From Marthasterias glacialis (Eukaryota; Echinodermata; Asteroidea; Forcipulatida; Asteriidae), in contig OU452236.1 in NCBI GenBank assembly GCA_911728455.2, positions 13,317,838 to 13,381,837 of the forward strand: a stretch of 64,000 nt of DNA. The letters are read 5' to 3'. The position numbers and the translations under genes are program-made. This document shows, in pieces, positions 49,714 to 61,925 of this stretch (the stretch's first letter is position 1; every line of letters begins with the position of its first letter). The notes beneath the pieces were generated by a model. The model did no database searches. It was not told the origin of the DNA and worked only from the letters and a program-made list of their open reading frames with translations.

Positions 49714-50687
49714 TTGTTTTCACTCTGTTACAGCTTCGTGTACAAAAGTGCCATTAGACAGGCGTTTGAAGCGCATTCGGAGCAGCCCCGCTCCCTAGTG
49801 ATTTCAAGGCGGAAGATGGCCCTGGCTGGCCAAGAAAACCAGGTTTTCAGATGCAGGACTATGGCAGCTAACTGCAGGTACAAGAAATTTCTCTCTAGCC
49901 CCATTATTTCTGGAGCTATTGGCCGTGGCGCTGCCCACTTCTTTTTTCGGCGTTTTTTTTTTGCTGGCTTCAGTCCAGCACACATGTAGGGGCCTTGCCT
50001 ATTGTTGACGTACACACAGCATGGCCGTATGCACTGGACATTCTCGGGGTGTCCTCTCTCCGCAGTCCCTGGCATCCTCCCTGTTAATCCCGCATCCTCA
50101 AGACCGGCATTTTCGGAAAGCCCTTCAGCAGGGCTTTCCAACAGTGTCAGACTTGTCAGTTTCCCGCCAATACTTTGGGAGATAGAGCCGTTGCTAAGTC
50201 TTGTTTTCACTCTGTTACAGTTCGTGTACAAAAGTACCATTAGACAGGCGTTTGAAGCGCATTCGGAGCAGCCCCGCTCCCTGGTGATTTCAAGGCGGAA
50301 GATGGCCCTGGCTGGCCAGGAAAACCAGATTTTCAGATGCAGGACTATGGCAGCTAACTGCAGGTACAAGAAATTTCTCTCTAGCCCCATTATTTCTGGA
50401 GTTATTGGCCGTGGCGCTGCCCACTTCTTTTTTCGGCGTGTTTTTTTTTTTGCTGGCTTCGGTCCAACACACATGTAGGGGCCTTGGCTATTGTTGACGT
50501 ACACACAGCATGGCCGTAGCACTGGACATCCTCGGGGTGTCCTCTCTCCGCGGTCCCTGGCATCCTCCCTGTTTATCCTGCATCCTCAAGACCGGCATTT
50601 TCGGAAAGCCCTTGAGCAGGGCTTTCCAACAGTGTCAGACTTGTCAGTTTCCCGCCATACTTTGGGAGATAGAGCCGTTGCTAAGTC
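49714..50687 (+). repeat. Mosaic C unit and following A-like unit
   Basis: The 49,714 unit is type C up to GAGCTATTGG and the T-tract. It then continues as the 3' half of 41,416/46,297: CTTCAGTCCAGC, GTATGCACTGG, CATTCTCGGG, TTAATCCCGC and CCCTTCAGC. The next unit (anchor 50,201) resembles 41,903/46,784 but has lost the C after TTACAG at 50,220/50,221. That loss opens a spurious minus-strand frame of 264 codons across two units (49,728-50,522). Confidence 0.85.
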
Positions 50688-53600
50688 TTGTTTTCACTCT
50701 GTTACAGCTTCGTGTACAAAAGTACCATTAGACAGGCGTTTGAAGCGCATTCGGAGCAGCCCTGCTCCCTGGTGATTTCAAGGCGGAATATGGCCCTGGC
50801 TGGCCAGGAAAACCAGATTTTCAGATGCAGGACTATGGCAGCTAACTGCAGGTACAAGAAATTTCTCTCTAGCCCCATTATTTCTGGAGTTATTGGCCGT
50901 GGCGCTGCCCACTTCTTTTTTCGGCGTGTTTTTTTTTTGCTGGCTTCGGTCCAGCACACATGTAGGGGTCTTGCCTATTGTTGACGTACACACAGCATGG
51001 CCGTAGCACTGGACATCCTCGGGGTGTCCTCTCTCCGCGGTCCCTGGCATCCTCCCTGTTTATCCCGCATCCTCAAGACCGGCATTTTCGGAAAGCCCTT
51101 GAGCAGGGCTTTCCAACAGTGTCAGACTTGTCAGTTTCCCGCCAATACTTTGGGAGATAGAGCCGTTGCTAAGTCTTGTTTTCACTCTGTTACAGCTTCG
51201 TGTACAAAAGTGCCATTAGACAGGCGTTTGAAGCGCATTCGGAGCAGCCCCGCTCCCTAGTGATTTCAAGGCGGAAGATGGCCCTGGCTGGCCAAGAAAA
51301 CCAGGTTTTCAGATGCAGGACTATGGCAGCTAACTGCAGGTACAAGAAATTTCTCTCTAGCCCCATTATTTCTGGAGCTATTGGCCGTGGCGCTGCCCAC
51401 TTCTTTTTTCGGCGTGTTTTTTTTTTTGCTGGCTTCGGTCCAGCACACATGTAGGGGCCTTGCCTATTGTTGACGTACACACAGCATGGCCGTAGCACTG
51501 GACATCCTCGGGGTGTCCTCTCTCCGCGGTCTTTGGCATCCTCCCTGCTTATCCTGCATCCTCAAGACCGGCATTTTCGGAAAGCCCGTGAGCAGGGCTT
51601 TCCGACAGTGTCAGACTTGTCAGTTTCCCGCCAATACTTTGGGAGATAGAGCCGTTGCTAAGTCTTGTTTTCACTCTGTTACAGCTTCGTGTACAAAAGT
51701 GCCATTAGACAGGCGTTTGAAGCGCATTCGGAGCAGCCCCGCTCCCTGGTGATTTCAAGGCGGAAGATGGCCCTGGCTGGCCAGGAAAACCAGATTTTCA
51801 GATGCAGGACTATGGCAGCTAACTGCATGTACAAGAAATTTTTCTCTAGCCCCATTATTTCTGGAGTTATTGGCCGTGGCGCTGCCCACTTCTTTTTTCG
51901 GCGTGTTTTTTTTTAGCTGGCTTCGGTCCAGCACACATGTAGGGGCCTTGCCTATTGTTGACGTACAAACAGCATGGCCGTAGCACTGGACATCCTCGGG
52001 GTGTCCTCTCTCCGCAGTCCCTGGCATCCTCCCTGTTAATCCCGCATCCTCAAGACCGGCATTTTCGGAAAGCCCTTGAGCAGGGCTTTCCAACAGTGTC
52101 AGACTTGTCAGTTTCCCGCCAATACTTTGGGAGATAGAGCCGTTGCTAAGTCTTGTTTTCACTCTGTTACAGCTTCGTGTACAAAAGTGCCATTAGACAG
52201 GCGTTTGAAGCGCATTCGGAGCAGCCCCGCTCCCTGGTGATTTCAAGGCGGAAGATGGCCCTGGCTGGCCAGGAAAACCAGATTTTCAGATGCAGGACTA
52301 TGGCAGCTAACTGCAGGTACAAGCAATTTCTCTCTAGCCCCATTATTTCTGGAGTTATTGGCCGTGGCGCTGCCCACTTCTTTTTTCGGCGTGTTTTTTT
52401 TTTTGCTGGCTTCGGTCCAACACACATGTAGGGGCCTTGGCTATTGTTGACGTACACACAGCATGGCCGTAGCACTGGACATCCTCGGGGTGTCCTCTCT
52501 CCGCGGTCCCTGGCATCCTCCCTGTTTATCCTGCATCCTCAAGACCGGCATTTTCGGAAAGCCCTTGAGCAGGGCTTTCCAACAGCGTCAGACTTGTCAG
52601 TTTCCCGCCATACTTTGGGAGATAGAGCCGTTGCTAAGTCTTGTTTTCACTCTGTTACAGCTTCGTGTACAAAAGTACCATTAGACAGGCGTTTGAAGCG
52701 CATTCGGAGCAGCCCTGCTCCCTGGTGATTTCAAGGCGGAATATGGCCCTGGCTGGCCAGGAAAACCAGATTTTCAGATGCAGGACTATGGCAGCTAACT
52801 GCAGGTACAAGAAATTTCTCTCTAGCCCCATTATTTCTGGAGTTATTGGCCGTGGCGCTGCCCACTTCTTTTTTCGGCGTGTTTTTTTTTTGCTGGCTTC
52901 GGTCCAGCACACATGTAGGGGTCTTGCCTATTGTTGACGTACACACAGCATGGCCGTAGCACTGGACATCCTCGGGGTGTCCTCTCTCCGCGGTCCCTGG
53001 CATCCTCCCTGTTTATCCCGCATCCTCAAGACCGGCATTTTCGGAAAGCCCTTGAGCAGGGCTTTCCAACAGTGTCAGACTTGTCAGTTTCCCGCCAATA
53101 CTTTGGGAGATAGAGCCGTTGCTAAGTCTTGTTTTCACTCTGTTACAGCTTCGTGTACAAAAGTGCCATTAGACAGGCGTTTGAAGCGCATTCGGAGCAG
53201 CCCCGCTCCCTAGTGATTTCAAGGCGGAAGATGGCCCTGGCTGGCCAAGAAAACCAGGTTTTCAGATGCAGGACTATGGCAGCTAACTGCAGGTACAAGA
53301 AATTTCTCTCTAGCCCCATTATTTCTGGAGCTATTGGCCGTGGCGCTGCCCACTTCTTTTTTCGGCGTGTTTTTTTTTTTGCTGGCTTCGGTCCAGCACA
53401 CATGTAGGGGCCTTGCCTATTGTTGACGTACACACAGCATGGCCGTAGCACTGGACATCCTCGGGGTGTCCTCTCTCCGCGGTCTTTGGCATCCTCCCTG
53501 CTTATCCTGCATCCTCAAGACCGGCATTTTCGGAAAGCCCGTGAGCAGGGCTTTCCAACAGTGTCAGACTTGTCAGTTTCCCGCCAATACTTTGGGAGAT

Positions 53601-56600
53601 AGAGCCGTTGCTAAGTCTTGTTTTCACTCTGTTACAGCTTCGTGTACAAAAGTGCCATTAGACAGGCGTTTGAAGCGCATTCGGAGCAGCCCCGCTCCCT
53701 GGTGATTTCAAGGCGGAAGATGGCCCTGGCTGGCCAGGAAAACCAGATTTTCAGATGCAGGACTATGGCAGCTAACTGCATGTACAAGAAATTTTTCTCT
53801 AGCCCCATTATTTCTGGAGTTATTGGCCGTGGCGCTGCCCACTTCTTTTTTCGGCGTGTTTTTTTTTAGCTGGCTTCGGTCCAGCACACATGTAGGGGCC
53901 TTGCCTATTGTTGACGTACACACAGCATGGCCGTAGCACTGGACATCCTCGGGGTGTCCTCTCTCCGCAGTCCCTGGCATCCTCCCTGTTAATCCCGCAT
54001 CCTCAAGACCGGCATTTTCGGAAAGCCCTTGAGCAGGGCTTTCCAACAGTGTCAGACTTGTCAGTTTCCCGCCAATACTTTGGGAGATAGAGCCGTTGCT
54101 AAGTCTTGTTTTCACTCTGTTACAGCTTCGTGTACAAAAGTGCCATTAGACAGGCGTTTGAAGCGCATTCGGAGCAGCCCCGCTCCCTGGTGATTTCAAG
54201 GCGGAAGATGGCCCTGGCTGGCCAGGAAAACCAGATTTTCAGATGCAGGACTATGGCAGCTAACTGCAGGTACAAGCAATTTCTCTCTAGCCCCATTATT
54301 TCTGGAGTTATTGGCCGTGGCGCTGCCCACTTCTTTTTTCGGCGTGTTTTTTTTTTTGCTGGCTTCGGTCCAACACACATGTAGGGGCCTTGGCTATTGT
54401 TGACGTACACACAGCATGGCCGTAGCACTGGACATCCTCGGGGTGTCCTCTCTCCGCGGTCCCTGGCATCCTCCCTGTTTATCCTGCATCCTCAAGACCG
54501 GCATTTTCGGAAAGCCCTTGAGCAGGGCTTTCCAACAGTGTCAGACTTGTCAGTTTCCCGCCATACTTTGGGAGATAGAGCCGTTGCTAAGTCTTGTTTT
54601 CACTCTGTTACAGCTTCGTGTACAAAAGTACCATTAGACAGGCGTTTGAAGCGCATTCGGAGCAGCCCTGCTCCCTGGTGATTTCAAGGCGGAAGATGGC
54701 CCTGGCTGGCCAGGAAAACCAGATTTTCAGATGCAGGACTATGGCAGCTAACTGCAGGTACAAGAAATTTCTCTCTAGCCCCATTATTTCTGGAGTTATT
54801 GGCCGTGGCGCTGCCCACTTCTTTTTTCGGCGTGTTTTTTTTTTTGCTGGCTTCGGTCCAGCACACATGTAGGGGTCTTGCCTATTGTTGACGTACACAC
54901 AGCATGGCCGTAGCACTGGACATCCTCGGGGTGTCCTCTCTCCGCGGTCCCTGGCATCCTCCCTGTTTATCCCGCATCCTCAAGACCGGCATTTTCGGAA
55001 AGCCCTTGAGCAGGGCTTTCCAACAGTGTCAGACTTGTCAGTTTCCCGCCAATACTTTGGGAGATAGAGCCGTTGCTAAGTCTTGTTTTCACTCTGTTAC
55101 AGCTTCGTGTACAAAAGTGCCATTAGACAGGCGTTTGAAGCGCATTCGGAGCAGCCCCGCTCCCTAGTGATTTCAAGGCGGAAGATGGCCCTGGCTGGCC
55201 AAGAAAACCAGGTTTTCAGATGCAGGACTATGGCAGCTAACTGCAGGTACAAGAAATTTCTCTCTAGCCCCATTATTTCTGGAGCTATTGGCCGTGGCGC
55301 TGCCCACTTCTTTTTTCGGCGTGTTTTTTTTTTTGCTGGCTTCGGTCCAGCACACATGTAGGGGCCTTGCCTATTGTTGACGTACACACAGCATGGCCGT
55401 AGCACTGGACATCCTCGGGGTGTCCTCTCTCCGCGGTCTTTGGCATCCTCCCTGTTTATCCTGCATCCTCAAGACCGGCATTTTCGGAAAGCCCGTGAGC
55501 AGGGCTTTCCAACAGTGTCAGACTTGTCAGTTTCCCGCCAATACTTTGGGAGATAGAGCCGTTGCTAAGTCTTGTTTTCACTCTGTTACAGCTTCGTGTA
55601 CAAAAGTGCCATTAGACAGGCGTTTGAAGCGCATTCGGAGCAGCCCCGCTCCCTGGTGATTTCAAGGCGGAAGATGGTCCTGGCTGGCCAGGAAAACCAG
55701 ATTTGCAGATGCAGGACTATGGCAGCTAACTGCATGTACAAGAAATTTTTCTCTAGCCCCATTATTTCTGGAGTTATTGGCCGTGGCGCTGCCCACTTCT
55801 TTTTTCGGCGTGTTTTTTTTTAGCTGGCTTCGGTCCAGCACACATGTAGGGGCCTTGCCTATTGTTGACGTACACACAGCATGGCCGTAGCACTGGACAT
55901 TCTCGGGGTGTCCTCTCTCCGCAGTCCCTGGCATCCTCCCTGTTAATCCCGCATCCTCAAGACCGGCATTTTCGAAAAGCCCTTCAGCAGGGCTTTCCAA
56001 CAGTGTCAGACTTGTCAGTTTCCCGCCAATACTTTGGGAGATAGAGCCGTTGCTAAGTCTTGTTTTCACTCTGTTACAGCTTCGTGTACAAAAGTGCCAT
56101 TAGACAGGCGTTTGAAGCGCATTCGGAGCAGCCCCGCTCCTTGGTGATTTCAAGGCGGAAGATGGCCCTGGCTGGCCAGGAAAACCAGATTTTCAGATGC
56201 AGGACTATGGCAGCTAACTGCAGGTACAAGCAATTTCTCTCTAGCCCCATTATTTCTGGAGTTATTGGCCGTGGCGCTGCCCACTTCTTTTTTCGGCGTG
56301 TTTTTTTTTTTGCTGGCTTCGGTCCAACACACATGTAGGGGCCTTGGATATTGTTGACGTACACACAGCATGGCCGTAGCACTGGACATCCTCGGGGTGT
56401 CCTCTCTCCGCGGTCCCTGGCATCCTCCCTGTTTATCCTGCATCCTCAAGACCGGCATTTTCGGAAAGCCCTTGAGCAGGGCTTTCCAACAGTGTCAGAC
56501 TTGTCAGTTTCCCGCCATACTTTGGGAGATAGAGCCGTTGCTAAGTCTTGTTTTCACTCTGTTACAGCTTCGTGTACAAAAGTACCATTAGACAGGCGTT

Positions 56601-58993
56601 TGAAGCGCATTCGGAGCAGCCCCGCTCCCTGGTGATTTCAAGGCGGAATATGGCCCTGGCTGGCCAGGAAAACCAGATTTTCAGATGCAGGACTATGGCA
56701 GCTAACTGCAGGTACAAGAAATTTCTCTCTAGCCCCATTATTTCTGGAGTTATTGGCCGTGGCGCTGCCCACTTCTTTTTTCGGCGTGTTTTTTTTTTGC
56801 TGGCTTCGGTCCAGCACACATGTAGGGGTCTTGCCTATTGTTGACGTACACACAGCATGGCCGTAGCACTGGACATCCTCGGGGTGTCCTCTCTCCGCGG
56901 TCCCTGGCATCCTCCCTGTTTATCCCGCATCCTCAAGACCGGCATTTTCGGAAAGCCCTTGAGCAGGGCTTTCCAACAGTGTCAGACTTGTCAGTTTCCC
57001 GCCAATACTTTGGGAGATAGAGCCGTTGCTAAGTCTTGTTTTCACTCTGTTACAGCTTCGTGTACAAAAGTGCCATTAGACAGGCGTTTGAAGCGCATTC
57101 GGAGCAGCCCCGCTCCCTAGTGATTTCAAGGCGGAAGATGGCCCTGGCTGGCCAAGAAAACCAGGTTTTCAGATGCAGGACTATGGCAGCTAACTGCAGG
57201 TACAAGAAATTTCTCTCTAGCCCCATTATTTCTGGAGCTATTGGCCGTGGCGCTGCCCACTTCTTTTTTCGGCGTGTTTTTTTTTTTGCTGGCTTCGGTC
57301 CAGCACACATGTAGGGGCCTTGCCTATTGTTGACGTACACACAGCATGGCCGTAGCACTGGACATCCTCGGGGTGTCCTCTCTCCGCGGTCTTTGGCATC
57401 CTCCCTGTTTATCCTGCATCCTCAAGACCGGCATTTTCGGAAAGCCCTTGAGCAGGGCTTTCCAACAGTGTCAGACTTGTCAGTTTCCCGCCAATACTTT
57501 GGGAGATAGAGCCGTTGCTAAGTCTTGTTTTCACTCTGTTACAGCTTCGTGTACAAAAGTGCCATTAGACAGGCGTTTGAAGCGCATTCGGAGCAGCCCC
57601 GCTCCCTAGTGATTTCAAGGCGGAAGATGGCCCTGGCTGGCCAAGAAAACCAGGTTTTCAGATGCAGGACTATGGCAGCTAACTGCAGGTACAAGAAATT
57701 TCTCTCTAGCCCCATTATTTCTGGAGCTATTGGCCGTGGCGCTGCCCACTTCTTTTTTCGGCGTGTTTTTTTTTTTTTTGCTGGCTTCGGTCCAGCACAC
57801 ATGTAGGGGCCTTGCCTATTGTTGACGTACACACAGCATGGCCGTAGCACTGGACATCCTCGGGGTGTCCTCTCTCCGCGGTCTTTGGCATCCTCCCTGT
57901 TTATCCTGCATCCTCAAAACCGGCATTTTCGGAAAGCCCGTGAGCAGGGCTTTCCAACAGTGTCAGACTTGTCAGTTTCCCGCCAATACTTTGGGAGATA
58001 GAGCCGTTGCTAAGTCTTGTTTTCACTCTGTTACAGCTTCGTGTACAAAAGTGCCATTAGACAGGCGTTTGAAGCGCATTCGGAGCAGCCCCGCTCCCTG
58101 GTGATTTCAAGGCGGAAGATGGCCCTGGCTGGCCAGGAAAACCAGATTTTCAGATGCAGGACTATGGCAGCTAACTGCATGTACAAGAAATTTTTCTCTA
58201 GCCCCATTATTTCTGGAGTCATTGGCCGTGGCGCTGCCCACTTCTTTTTTCGGCGTGTTTTTTTTTAGCTGGCTTCGGTCCAGCACACATGTAGGGGCCT
58301 TGCCTATTGTTGACGTACACACAGCATGGCCGTAGCACTGGACATCCTCGGGGTGTCCTCTCTCCGCAGTCCCTGGCATCCTCCCTGTTAATCCCGCATC
58401 CTCAAGACCGGCATTTTCGGAAAGCCCTTGAGCAGGGCTTTCCAACAGTGTCAGACTTGTCAGTTTCCCGCCAATACTTTGGGAGATAGAGCCGTTGCTA
58501 AGTCTTGTTTTCACTCTGTTACAGCTTCGTGTACAAAAGTGCCATTAGACAGGCGTTTGAAGCGCATTCGGAGCAGCCCCGCTCCCTGGTGATTTCAAGG
58601 CGGAAGATGGCCCTGGCTGGCCAGGAAAACCAGATTTTCAGATGCAGGACTATGGCAGCTAACTGCAGGTACAAGCAATTTCTCTCTAGCCCCATTATTT
58701 CTGGAGTTATTGGCCGTGGCGCTGCCCACTTCTTTTTTCGGCGTGTTTTTTTTTTTGCTGGCTTCGGTCCAGCACACATGTAGGGGCCTTGCCTATTGTT
58801 GACGTACACACAGCATGGCCGTAGCACTGGACATCTTCGGGGTGTCCTCTCTCCGCGGTCCCTGGCATCCTCCCTGTTTAACCTGCATCCTCAAGACCGG
58901 CATTTTCGGAAAGCCCTTGAGCAGGGCTTTCCAACAGTGTCAGACTTGTCAGTTTCCCGCCAATACTTTGGGAGATAGAGCCGTTGCTAAGTC

Positions 58994-59484
58994 TTGTTTT
59001 CACTCTGTTACAGCTTCGTGTACAAAAGTGCCATTAGACAGGCGTTTGAAGCGCATTCGGAGCAGCCCCGCTCCCTGGTGATTTCAAGGCGGAAGATGGC
59101 CCTGGCTGGCCAAGAAAACCAGGTTTTCAGATGCAGGACTATGGCAGCTAACTGCAGGTACAAGAAATTTCTCTCTAGCCCCATTATTTCTGGAGCTATT
59201 GGCCGTGGCGCTGCCCACTTCTTTTTTCGGCGTGTTTTTTTTTTTTGCTGGCTTCGGTCCAGCACACATGTAGGGGCCTTGGCTATAGATGACGTACATA
59301 CAGCATGGCCGTTTGCACTGGACATCCTCGGGGTGTCCTCTCTCCGCGGTCCCTGGCATCCTCCCTGATTATCCAACATCCTCAAGACCGGCATTTTCGG
59401 AAAGCCCTTGAGCAGGGCTTTCCAACAGTGTCAGACTTGTCAGTTTCCCGCCAATACTTTGGGAGATAGAGCCGTTGCTAAGTC
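58994..59484 (+). repeat. Mosaic unit carrying an out-of-place 3' block
   Basis: The first part matches type C of the tetramer (AACCAGGTTTTC, GAGCTATTGG). After the T-tract and CCAGCACACATG it reads GGCTATAGATGACG with TACATACAG (about 59,280-59,301). That block otherwise belongs to the AGCTGG / GTAGCGGCC subtype of 5-36 kb, whose nearest copy is near 35.3 kb. It also has GTTTGCACTGG and ATTATCCAACATCC, which I saw nowhere else. Confidence 0.85.
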
Positions 59485-61925
59485 TTGTTTTCATTCTGTT
59501 ACAGCTTCGTGTACAAAAGTGCCATTAGACAGGCGTTTGAAGCGCATTCGGAGCAGCCCCGCTCCCTGGTGATTTCAAGGCGGAAGATGGCCCTGGCTGG
59601 CCAGGAAAACCAGATTTTCAGATGCAGGACTATGGCAGCTAACTGCATGTACAAGAAATTTTTCTCTAGCCCCATTATTTCTGGAGTTATTGGCCGTGGC
59701 GCTGCCCACTTCTTTTTTCGGCGTGTTTTTTTTTAGCTGGCTTCGGTCCAGCACACATTTAGGGCCCTTGCCTATTGTTGACGTACACACAGCATGGCCG
59801 TAGCACTGGACATCCTCGGGGTGTCCTCTCTCCGCGGTCCCTGGCATCCTCCCTGTTTATCCTGCATCCTCAAGACCGGCATTTTCGGAAAGCCCTTGAG
59901 CAGGGCTTTCCAACAGTGTCAGACTTGTCAGTTTCCCGCCAATACTTTGGGAGATAGAGCCGTTGCTAAGTCTTGTTTTCACTCTGTTACAGCTTCGTGT
60001 ACAAAAGTGCCATTAGACAGGCGTTTGAAGCGCATTCGGAGCAGCCCCGCTCCCTGGTGATTTCAAGGCGGAAGATGGCCCTGGCTGGCCAGGAAAACCA
60101 GATTTTCAGATGCAGGACTATGGCAGCTAACTGCAGGTACAAGCAATTTCTCTCTAGCCCCATTATTTCTGGAGTTATTGGCCGTGGCGCTGCCCACTTC
60201 TTTTTTCGGCGTGTTTTTTTTTTTGCTGGCTTCGGTCCAACACACATGTAGGGGCCTTGGCTATTGTTGACGTACACACAGCATGGCCGTAGCACTGGAC
60301 ATCCTCGGGGTGTCCTCTCTCCGCGGTCCCTGGCATCCTCCCTGTTTATCCTGCATCCTCAAGACCGGCATTTTCGGAAAGCCCTTGAGCAGGGCTTTCC
60401 AACAGTGTCAGACTTGTCAGTTTCCCGCCATACTTTGGGAGATAGAGCCGTTGCTAAGTCTTGTTTTCACTCTGTTACAGCTTCGTGTACAAAAGTACCA
60501 TTAGACAGGCGTTTGAAGCGCATTCGGAGCAGCCCTGCTCCCTGGTGATTTCAAGGCGGAATATGGCCCTGGCTGGCCAGGAAAACCAGATTTTCAGATG
60601 CAGGACTATGGCAGCTAACTGCAGGTACAAGAAATTTCTCTCTAGCCCCATTATTTCTGGAGTTATTGGCCGTGGCGCTGCCCACTTCTTTTTTCGGCGT
60701 GTTTTTTTTTTGCTGGCTTCGGTCCAGCACACATGTAGGGGTCTTGCCTATTGTTGACGTACACACAGCATGGCCGTAGCACTGGACATCCTCGGGGTGT
60801 CCTCTCTCCGCGGTCCCTGGCATCCTCCCTGTTTATCCCACATCCTCAAGACCGGCATTTTCGGAAAGCCCTTGAGCAGGGCTTTCCAACAGTGTCAGAC
60901 TTGTCAGTTTCCCGCCAATACTTTGGGAGATAGAGCCGTTGCTAAGTCTTGTTTTCACTCTGTTACAGCTTCGTGTACAAAAGTGCCATTAGACAGGCGT
61001 TTGAAGCGCATTCGGAGCAGCCCCGCTCCCTAGTGATTTCAAGGCGGAAGATGGCCCTGGCTGGCCAAGAAAACCAGGTTTTCAGATGCAGGACTATGGC
61101 AGCTAACTGCAGGTACAAGAAATTTCTCTCTAGCCCCATTATTTCTGGAGCTATTGGCCGTGGCGCTGCCCACTTCTTTTTTCGGCGTGTTTTTTTTTTT
61201 GCTGGCTTCGGTCCAGCACACATGTAGGGGCCTTGCCTATTGTTGACGTACACACAGCATGGCCGTAGCACTGGACATCCTCGGGGTGTCCTCTCTCCGC
61301 GGTCTTTGGCATCCTCCCTGTTTATCCTGCATCCTCAAGACCGGCATTTTCGGAAAGCCCGTGAGCAGGGCTTTCCAACAGTGTCAGACTTGTCAGTTTC
61401 CCGCCAATACTTTGGGAGATAGAGCCGTTGCTAAGTCTTGTTTTCACTCTGTTACAGCTTCGTGTACAAAAGTGCCATTAGACAGGCGTTTGAAGCGCAT
61501 TCGGAGCAGCCCCGCTCCCTGGTGATTTCAAGGCGGAAGATGGCCCTGGCTGGCCAGGAAAACCAGATTTGCAGATGCAGGACTATGGCAGCTAACTGCA
61601 TGTACAAGAAATTTTTCTCTAGCCCCATTATTTCTGGAGTTATTGGCCGTGGCGCTGCCCACTTCTTTTTTCGGCGTGTTTTTTTTTAGCTGGCTTCGGT
61701 CCAGCACACATGTAGGGGCCTTGCCTATTGTTGACGTACACACAGCATGGCCGTAGCACTGGACATCCTCGGGGTGTCCTCTCTCCGCAGTCCCTGGCAT
61801 CCTCCCTGTTAATCCCGCATCCTCAAGACCGGCATTTTCGGAAAGCCCTTGAGCAGGGCTTTCCAACAGTGTCAGACTTGTCAGTTTCCCGCCAATACTT
61901 TGGGAGATAGAGCCGTTGCTAAGTC

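Larger units (their letters stand above)
46784..61925 (+). repeat. Right tetramer domain, ~1,953-bp higher-order unit
   Basis: Four unit types follow in order. A has CCAACACACATG, usually with AAGCAATTT. B has GTACCATTAG, CCCTGCTCC and usually GGAATATGG. C has CCTAGTGATT, AACCAGGTTTTC, GAGCTATTGG and usually GGTCTTTGGC. D has CTGCATGTAC, a T-tract ending AGCTGG, and usually TTAATCCCGC. Full ABCD sets start at 46784, 52153, 54106 and 59973. Irregular sets are 48738-50687 (A, B, C hybrid, A-like), 50688-52152 (B, C, D), 56060-58504 (A, B, C, C, D; 2,445 bp) and 58505-59972 (A, C hybrid, D; 1,468 bp). Most units have GTAGCACTGG, one base shorter than GTATGCACTGG of the left half. Confidence 0.93.

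Noticed and set aside
49728-50522. Longest reading frame in the window, 264 codons on the minus strand
   Set aside because: It exists because one C is missing at 50,221, which fuses two frames that otherwise stop in each unit. The lysine/arginine-rich part is the T-tract read backwards. There is no recognisable domain and no conserved start.
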